Part shown: one piece after another, positions 7,688-11,290 of the stretch
Numbering within the stretch: position 1 is the stretch's first letter
Layout: the number at the start of each line of letters is the position of its first letter
Assembly (NCBI GenBank): GCA_023251195.1
Contig: JAHEZG010000103.1
Coordinates: forward strand, 1 to 11,290
DNA length: 11,290 bases
From: Chitinophagaceae bacterium
GTDB lineage: Bacteria; Bacteroidota; Bacteroidia; Chitinophagales; UBA10324
Reading direction: 5' to 3'
Notes under the pieces: generated by a model
The model's input: only the letters and a program-made list of their open reading frames with translations
Databases searched by the model: none
What the model was told of the DNA's origin: nothing
Translations under genes and position numbers: made by a program

Positions 7688-7724
7688 TGATTTAAATGAT
7701 TTGATACGAATCATTTTAAAATCA
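7688..7724. repeat. Interrupted palindrome in the leader of the YycJ-like gene
   Basis: The left arm TGATTTAAATGATT (7688-7701) pairs with the right arm AATCATTTTAAAATCA (7709-7724) across a 7-nt centre (tgatacg). All 14 left-arm bases pair, with two single-base bulges in the right arm. It begins about where transcription should start from the TATATTTG element at 7735-7728. It could be an operator or a hairpin in the mRNA leader; nothing T-rich suggests a terminator. Confidence 0.55.
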
Positions 7725-7727
7725 TGA

Positions 7728-7735
7728 CAAATATA
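7728..7735 (-). promoter_or_regulatory. Candidate -7 element for the YycJ-like gene
   Basis: TATATTTG on the minus strand matches the Bacteroidota -7 consensus TAnnTTTG perfectly. No good -33 TTG is found at the usual distance. It is about 70 nt before the TTG start codon. Two direct copies of ATTCTGAA (minus strand; 7761-7768 and 7773-7780, 12-nt period) lie about 26-45 nt further upstream, where an activator could bind. Confidence 0.5.
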
Positions 7736-7797
7736 ATTTTGAAATCTTGTTCTAACTTAATTCAGAATTTGTTTCAGAATAATTTGAGCTGAAATAT

Positions 7798-8694
7798 TTA
7801 ACTGCTGATAATAAAACTCCGTTCGCTGAATGCCGGCAGAGATGGTTCACTTTCGTAAAAATATTTTATATCATCTGTGGTATCCATCAGTCCGAGACTG
7901 TAAAGCACCGGCACATAATGGTCGGGAGTAGGCGCAGCAAGCTTGCCAAGTTTGTGACTGGTTTCGTAGTTGATGATGTTAGTGAAATTCCGTTCATCAA
8001 TTTGTTTCTTCATCCAGGCATCGTATTCGCTTTCCCAGCCATACGGAGTCATATCGCCTGACTGCATCTTTTTCATTGCAAGAGGCAGGTTGTGAATGAG
8101 CGAACCACTGCCAATGATGAGCACACCTTTTTCGCGCAGTGATTTTAATTGCCTGCCTAATTCGTAGTGATACTCCGGTTTTGCGTAATAGTCAATGCTC
8201 ATTTGAAAAACCGGAATGTTTGCTTTCGGAAACAAGTGCATGAGCATGGGCCATGCACCGTGGTCGAGCCCCCAGTCGGTAGTTTCAGTTATAGATGGAA
8301 TTATTTTTTTCACTTCATGTGCAATTTCTGTTGCGCCATGTGCCTGATAAATAACATCGTAGTATTCTTTCGGAAATCCGTAGTAATCATAAATCTGTTT
8401 TTGCTCGGGCGAAATATTTACGAAGGTGCCTTTTGTGCACCAGTGTGCTGATACGATGAGCGCTGCTTTCACTTCATAATTATTCTGCAAATCATTTCCA
8501 AGATTGAATAGCGAATTCCAAAACGGTCGCTGCTCCTTCGTTAGCGGAATATCCATCGGGTTGCCGTGTGAGGTAAACAACACAGGCATCTTATTGCTTT
8601 GAGTTGGAAGTGTATCGGTAAATTTTTTAAAGCTGCCTAATGTGCCCATGGCTGAAAATGCTAAAACGGTTTGTAGAAAATGTTTTCGTTGCAT
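7798..8694 (-). CDS. ygiD: DODA/YgiD-type class III extradiol dioxygenase homologue
   Basis: The 298-residue protein matches the 4,5-DOPA extradiol dioxygenase (YgiD/LigB-type) family. The conserved His sites are all present: H43 in SHGNPM, H84 in VSAHW, H145 in GLDHGAW, H201 in GSLIHN, and H259 in PDHYVP. In the family, three His residues bind Fe(II) or Zn(II) and another acts in catalysis of catechol-ring opening; the real substrate of bacterial members is often unclear. Unlike E. coli YgiD, it has about 35 extra N-terminal residues (MQRKHFLQTVLAFSAMGTLG), Arg-containing then hydrophobic, resembling a Tat-like or lipid-free export signal, although a true twin-Arg is missing. It is transcribed divergently from the EamA gene. 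The gene symbol reflects family, not proven orthology. Confidence 0.88.
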   Translation of the reverse strand: MQRKHFLQTVLAFSAMGTLGSFKKFTDTLPTQSNKMPVLFTSHGNPMDIPLTKEQRPFWNSLFNLGNDLQNNYEVKAALIVSAHWCTKGTFVNISPEQKQIYDYYGFPKEYYDVIYQAHGATEIAHEVKKIIPSITETTDWGLDHGAWPMLMHLFPKANIPVFQMSIDYYAKPEYHYELGRQLKSLREKGVLIIGSGSLIHNLPLAMKKMQSGDMTPYGWESEYDAWMKKQIDERNFTNIINYETSHKLGKLAAPTPDHYVPVLYSLGLMDTTDDIKYFYESEPSLPAFSERSFIISS

Positions 8695-8750
8695 TGCGAT
8701 TGATAACTTAATGCGTGATTGAAAAGTTCAGACAATTAGCGCCGGCAATT

Positions 8751-8758
8751 TAAGTTTG
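8751..8758 (+). promoter_or_regulatory. Candidate -7 element for the EamA-type gene
   Basis: TAAGTTTG matches TAnnTTTG perfectly and lies 18 nt before the ATG at 8777, giving a leader of roughly 12 nt. A -33-like TTC lies about 21 nt upstream (8727-8729). The in-frame TTG at 8756 is inside this element, which argues that translation starts at the ATG. No clear -7 element is seen for the divergent dioxygenase gene within 8695-8776. Confidence 0.5.
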
Positions 8759-8776
8759 CAAAAAAAACTAAATCAC

Positions 8777-9190
8777 ATGTGGTGGATATTCGCTTTACTC
8801 TCTGCTCTTTTTGCCGCACTCACTGCGGTGTTTGCCAAGGTGGGCATTAAAAATGTAAATACCGATTTAGCCATTGCCATCCGCACTTCGGTGATTATTG
8901 TAATGGTGTGGGCCATTGCGTACTTCCGCGGCGGCACCAATACTTTTCATTTACTTACACGCAACAATTTATTTTTTCTGGCGCTCTCAGGAATCACAAC
9001 AGGATTGTCGTGGGTGTTTTATTTCAAAGCTCTGCAATTGGGCAATGTATCGCAGGTTGCACCGGTAGATAAACTGAGTTTGGCATTGGTGATTATTTTC
9101 TCAGTGGTTTTTTTGGGTGAAGCACTCACGCTGAAAACAGCTATAGGTGCAGGGTGTGTGATTCTGGGAACATTGGTACTGGTTCTTTGA
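8777..9190 (+). CDS. Single-domain EamA (DMT superfamily) transporter
   Basis: This is the only plus-strand gene. From ATG 8777 it encodes 137 residues with five hydrophobic helices (about 1-24, 30-50, 65-87, 100-117, 119-137), that is, one EamA domain; the better-known drug/metabolite transporters have two (ten helices). The signature parts are the AIRT segment in helix 2, GLSWVFYFKALQLGNVSQVAPVDKLS (partly shown: YFKALQLGNVSQVAPVDKLS) and FLGEALT. Single-domain members are thought to work as dimers, exporting small metabolites; the substrate is unknown. The in-frame TTG at 8756 would add seven residues but falls inside a likely promoter element. No partner EamA gene is nearby. Confidence 0.88.
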   Translation: MWWIFALLSALFAALTAVFAKVGIKNVNTDLAIAIRTSVIIVMVWAIAYFRGGTNTFHLLTRNNLFFLALSGITTGLSWVFYFKALQLGNVSQVAPVDKLSLALVIIFSVVFLGEALTLKTAIGAGCVILGTLVLVL

Positions 9191-9265
9191 ATGAAGGGAC
9201 GAGGGCGAAATACGAGGGAAAGGGATTTGTTATTGGTGAATTGTCAATCGTGAAATTGTATCGGC
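9191..9265 (+). repeat. Purine-rich tract with G-runs and degenerate direct repeats
   Basis: Directly after the EamA stop there are four GGG runs (9196-9198, 9203-9205, 9216-9218, 9222-9224) and two copies of ACGAGGG 13 nt apart (9199-9205, 9212-9218). Further on, GTGAATTGT (9236-9244) recurs as GTGAAATTGT (9250-9259). It looks like a decayed simple repeat between convergent genes. I see no ordinary hairpin-plus-T terminator here. Confidence 0.4.
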
Positions 9266-9291
9266 GTATCATTCTGAAGAAATAAATCACC

Positions 9292-9912
9292 TCACTCCAC
9301 AACAATTTTCTTCCGCAAAATATTATTGCGCCCATCTTTCAGTTCGCAGTAATAAACTCCGCTTGGTGCATTTAAATGTATTGGTGTTCGTGCATTGTTG
9401 AGTGTCGTTTGAAAAATCTGCTCTCCTACCAGATTATAAATTTCAACCGATTGATTGCTTAATGCATTTGTTTCCAAAGTAAAATTTCCGTTTGATGGAT
9501 TTGGATAAACTGTCACACTTGTTTTTTGTGCTGAAGAATAAATGCCTGTTGAAGTATCAGCAATTGTAATCGGGAAACTGCACCCGATCGAATCGTAGAA
9601 CATATAATAAAGATTCAGGTAACCGGTGAACGGAAGAATGAGCGGAGCCATAACCACCATGTAATGCGGTTGTGGTCCGCCACTGATGCCAAAGTAGTTG
9701 ACATTTTCTTTTGCAATGGTATCCATGTTGGAATCAAACAGAATGAACCCGGGATAATCAAACAACACCGTAGTTGTATTGGATGCATTGAGCATGATGG
9801 TATCGTTGCCGAGTGTGCAGCAATCAATAATGAGCGAATCACATTGCGGAAGATTCTGTGCTTGCAGAAACAGCGGAACAGAAAAAAGAAAAGTGAGTAT
9901 AAAATTTTTCAT
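9292..9912 (-). CDS. Short T9SS type A sorting-domain protein
   Basis: From ATG 9912 the product has 206 residues: a signal peptide (MKNFILTFLFSVPLFLQA, cut before QN), a passenger of only about 110 residues, and a T9SS sorting domain from about residue 130 (VTVYPNPSNGNFTLE, then VEIYNLVGEQIF, SGVYYCEL and the end LRKKIVVE). An upstream TTG (9954) would put 14 residues before the signal peptide and is rejected. The passenger has a Cys-rich start (CDSLIIDCC, Cys 24, 31 and 32) and the FDYPGFILFDS segment, a beta-rich profile; I recognise no enzyme motif. The protein should be surface-bound or released. It is convergent with the EamA gene and downstream of the DUF3817 gene. Confidence 0.85.
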   Translation of the reverse strand: MKNFILTFLFSVPLFLQAQNLPQCDSLIIDCCTLGNDTIMLNASNTTTVLFDYPGFILFDSNMDTIAKENVNYFGISGGPQPHYMVVMAPLILPFTGYLNLYYMFYDSIGCSFPITIADTSTGIYSSAQKTSVTVYPNPSNGNFTLETNALSNQSVEIYNLVGEQIFQTTLNNARTPIHLNAPSGVYYCELKDGRNNILRKKIVVE

Positions 9913-9991
9913 CGGAGTGATTTTATTGTCATGCAAGTTAGGAAAAACAAGCAAGCCGGTTTCGTTTTCAGTTGTTCGGGTTTAATTTTTG

Positions 9992-10321
9992 TCAGCGCAT
10001 TGAATACACCACCATTGCTTTTTCTTCTTCGCGCAGTTTTTTATCCGTAATAAAAGTGCCGAACGGAATAAGCGAAGCACCAAAACCAATAGCCACCCGC
10101 AACAGCGGCCACCGCTTTGCACGCCACACATACAACAGTGCAGTTATGTACAGAATAAATAAAGCGCCATGAATCCATCCGGTAACGAGTACTGCTTCCG
10201 GCATATCAGCCATGTATTTCAGCGGCATGGCAATGGTTAATAAAAACAGAAAAGAAATTCCTTCAGCAATTCCCGCAAGGCGCAATCGCCCGATTGCTGT
10301 GTTTGAAAAGTTCATTGTCAT
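9992..10321 (-). CDS. DUF3817 integral membrane protein
   Basis: The 109-residue protein carries the DUF3817 pattern: GRLRLAGIAEGISFLFLL (11-28), then AMPLKYMADMPEAV (31-44) and GWIHGALFILYITALL (48-63). Three hydrophobic segments (about 14-32, 45-66 and 72-90) put it in the inner membrane, with a charged C-terminal tail (TDKKLREEEK). DUF3817 proteins are common, small and uncharacterised, and the domain also occurs next to transporters. ATG 10321 and ATG 10315 are both in frame (MTMNF); I keep the longer. It lies 79 nt from the T9SS protein gene downstream, so co-transcription is possible but not shown. Confidence 0.88.
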   Translation of the reverse strand: MTMNFSNTAIGRLRLAGIAEGISFLFLLTIAMPLKYMADMPEAVLVTGWIHGALFILYITALLYVWRAKRWPLLRVAIGFGASLIPFGTFITDKKLREEEKAMVVYSMR

Positions 10322-10531
10322 TGTGCAATAATATCATTCAATTGCATAAAAATATTTGTGTTTTAATTCAAAAGACTTCTTCGGAATATAACATCAGCCT
10401 GGGCGGACCCGTTGTGACATTGATGCTTTTTAATACTGTCAGTCTTTGTCATTCTGAGCTTGTCGAAGAATTGTCGAAGACTTCTCATTAAAACCAAAAA
10501 GCATTTTCCAAAGAAATCAATGTACTTATAA
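10322..10531. other. 210-nt intergenic region holding a palindromic repeat
   Basis: This is the longest gene-free stretch. It lies upstream of the DUF3817 gene and downstream of the VOC gene. The left half (10371-10384) contains AAAGACTTCTTCGG, related to the AAGACTTCT and TCGAAGAA parts of the repeat further right, so it may be a second, degraded end of the same element. A short plus-strand frame through it (10294-10491) reads CHSELVEELSKTS, a common spurious translation of this repeat type. I see no clear TAnnTTTG promoter for the DUF3817 gene. Confidence 0.6.
10423..10504. repeat. REP-like palindromic intergenic element
   Basis: Three nested inverted pairs are visible: ATGCTTTTT (10423-10431) with AAAAAGCAT (10496-10504), AGTCTT (10441-10446) with AAGACT (10477-10482), and ATTCT (10451-10455) with AGAAT (10467-10471), around an 11-nt loop. 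The core TGTCATTCTGAGCTTGTCGA (10447-10466) belongs to a repeat I know to be scattered between genes of many Bacteroidota and other bacteria, usually met as CTTCGACAAGCTCAGAATGAC. A direct duplication of TTGTCGAAGA (10460-10469, 10471-10480) marks this copy. It may stabilise or end the transcript of the VOC gene. Confidence 0.65.
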
Positions 10532-10927
10532 CTATTTCATCAGCGGCTGCAACATGCTTGCTCGGTTTCCTTCAGTATCAGTAAACACCACCCACAGCCC
10601 GATACCCGGAATCTCATGCGGTTCTGCTTCAATTTTTCCTCCTGCATCGGTTACTTTTTTCATGGCATCATTCAGGTCATCCACTGCAATAACAACTGAT
10701 GTTCCAGCGCCGGCTGCTGCTGATTGCTGAAAGAAACCGCCATTGATAGTGCCCGGTGTTTTCACCATATTGTTTTCATCGGTCTCGGCTGTGTGTGCCA
10801 CTACATAGTTGCCCATTTCAGGACCGGTGCCCTGCATTTCCCAACCGAATGCTGAGGAATAAAATTTTTGTACACGAGCGCTGTCGGTATAAGGCATCTC
10901 GAAATGAACAACGGGATTTGATTTCAT
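10532..10927 (-). CDS. VOC-family (glyoxalase/bleomycin-resistance fold) protein
   Basis: This 131-residue protein has two beta-alpha-beta-beta-beta modules typical of the vicinal oxygen chelate fold: VVHFEMPYTDSARVQKFY (6-23) with FGWEMQ, and VVIAVDDLNDAMKKVTDAGG (78-97) with HEIPGIGLWVVFTDTEGNR (104-122). His8 is a plausible metal ligand; the others are not certain. VOC proteins include glyoxalases, epimerases, dioxygenases and antibiotic-binding proteins, and small stand-alone ones like this are seldom characterised. The gene ends with TAG (10534-10532), a genuine use of TAG as stop in this genome. It starts 30 nt after the HicB-like gene and is probably co-transcribed with it. Confidence 0.87.
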   Translation of the reverse strand: MKSNPVVHFEMPYTDSARVQKFYSSAFGWEMQGTGPEMGNYVVAHTAETDENNMVKTPGTINGGFFQQSAAAGAGTSVVIAVDDLNDAMKKVTDAGGKIEAEPHEIPGIGLWVVFTDTEGNRASMLQPLMK

Positions 10928-10957
10928 TGTATAATTGGTTTTGGTTTGAGAATTAAA

Positions 10958-11182
10958 TTAAGCAGCGAACTCAAATACTAAATTTTCTGCCTGAGAGCTT
11001 GGAATAGGAATAGGTAATCCTTCCTGCTTCATTCCATCCAGATGAAATTTAATTGCTTCAATTATATCCTGAACAGTTTCTTCATAAGTTGCACCCATGC
11101 TTACGCAACCCGGTAAATCAGGAACATAAGCACCGAATCCTCCTTCAGTTGATTTTTCAATTATGATTGCGTAACGAAGCAT
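10958..11182 (-). CDS. HicB-like antitoxin-family protein without HicA partner
   Basis: The 74-residue product is the HicB N-terminal (RNase H-like) domain: MLRYAIIIEK (1-10), AYVPDLPGC (18-26), and EETVQDIIEAIKFHLDGMKQEG (34-55, in part EAIKFHLDGMKQEG), ending PIPIPSS. In HicAB modules HicB blocks the HicA mRNA nuclease. The C-terminal DNA-binding domain of longer HicB proteins is missing, and no HicA (small dsRBD-like protein with GSHH) is found within the window on either side; the 108 bases upstream to the edge do not encode one. It may be an orphan or a HicB-like protein with another job. Start: ATG 11182, 19 nt after a TAGTTTTG element. Confidence 0.88.
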   Translation of the reverse strand: MLRYAIIIEKSTEGGFGAYVPDLPGCVSMGATYEETVQDIIEAIKFHLDGMKQEGLPIPIPSSQAENLVFEFAA

Positions 11183-11200
11183 GGCTGCAAATTCATTTTA

Positions 11201-11208
11201 CAAAACTA
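11201..11208 (-). promoter_or_regulatory. Candidate -7 element for the HicB-like gene
   Basis: TAGTTTTG on the minus strand matches TAnnTTTG perfectly and leaves a leader of about 12 nt before ATG 11182. No -33 TTG stands at 17-23 nt upstream, which lowers confidence. A promoter here would drive the HicB-like and VOC genes together. Confidence 0.4.
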
Positions 11209-11290
11209 ACAGTTTTATTTTCTGTTTTCGTTTGTGAATCAGAACTTGTTTTGCTGAGTGCTTATCAGTTCTTATTCATCAAATGTTTCA

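Noticed and set aside
7656..8737. 13-nt inverted pair AATTGTCTGAACT (7656-7668) and its complement (8725-8737) flanking the dioxygenase gene
   Set aside because: About one inverted 13-mer match is expected by chance in an A/T-rich window of this size, and no mobile gene or target duplication accompanies it.
9954..9954. TTG at 9954 as start of the short T9SS cargo gene
   Set aside because: It would place 14 polar residues before the signal peptide; ATG 9912 gives a normal one.
9664..10050. Plus-strand 128-codon open frame across the T9SS cargo and DUF3817 genes
   Set aside because: It runs antisense to two well-supported genes and its translation has no recognisable domain.
10294..10491. Plus-strand 65-codon frame in the intergenic region
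   Set aside because: Its C-terminal half is the spurious translation of the intergenic repeat (CHSELVEELSKTS).
10958..11290. Complete HicAB toxin-antitoxin module
   Set aside because: No HicA-like frame is present downstream or in the 108 bases upstream; only the antitoxin-like gene is visible.
1..11290. tRNA, rRNA, CRISPR array, insertion sequence or prophage
   Set aside because: No cloverleaf-like sequence, regularly spaced repeat, transposase or phage gene was found on either strand by reading; a covariance-model search was not possible.

Overview
The window is most likely chromosomal DNA from a member of the Bacteroidota. Three proteins carry the C-terminal sorting domain of the type IX secretion system (T9SS), which is characteristic of that phylum. 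Start codons are preceded by A/T-rich leaders without a clear Shine-Dalgarno sequence, and several leaders contain the Bacteroidota-type -7 element TAnnTTTG. I cannot place it below phylum. All genes but one are on the minus strand. There is no tRNA, rRNA, CRISPR array, transposase or phage gene. No gene-free stretch exceeds 300 bases; the longest is 10322-10531.

Positions 1-3588 hold a compact minus-strand cluster, read from right to left: two TMEM175-type membrane proteins, a DUF1801 protein, a small three-helix membrane protein, an NTF2/SnoaL-like protein, then after 139 bases a DinB-like protein and a luciferase-like flavin oxidoreductase that runs off the left edge. Gaps elsewhere in the cluster are 1-26 nt, so two co-transcribed units, or one, are likely. 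The products are a mixed set of small housekeeping or stress-type proteins with no single obvious pathway.

Positions 3628-6752 hold three exported proteins: a seven-repeat beta-propeller T9SS cargo broken by an in-frame TAG, a secreted protein of unknown function with a possible lipocalin-like C-terminus, and a T9SS cargo protein.

Positions 6827-9190 hold a YycJ/WalJ-type metallo-beta-lactamase-fold hydrolase starting at TTG, a DODA/YgiD-type extradiol dioxygenase homologue with an export-like N-terminus, and, divergently on the plus strand, a single-domain EamA-type transporter. Positions 9292-11182 hold a short T9SS cargo protein, a DUF3817 membrane protein, an intergenic palindromic repeat of the 'CTTCGACAAGCTCAGAATGAC' type, a VOC-fold protein and a HicB-like antitoxin without HicA.

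The observations most worth a second look are the TMEM175 pair with altered FSD motifs (FCD and FID), the single-codon nonsense change at a conserved Trp of the propeller, a possible frameshifted small gene between the SnoaL-like and DinB-like genes, the palindrome at the predicted transcription start of the YycJ-like gene, and the nested palindromic intergenic repeat. I found no clear defence system or other complete new system; most of the window looks like ordinary chromosome.
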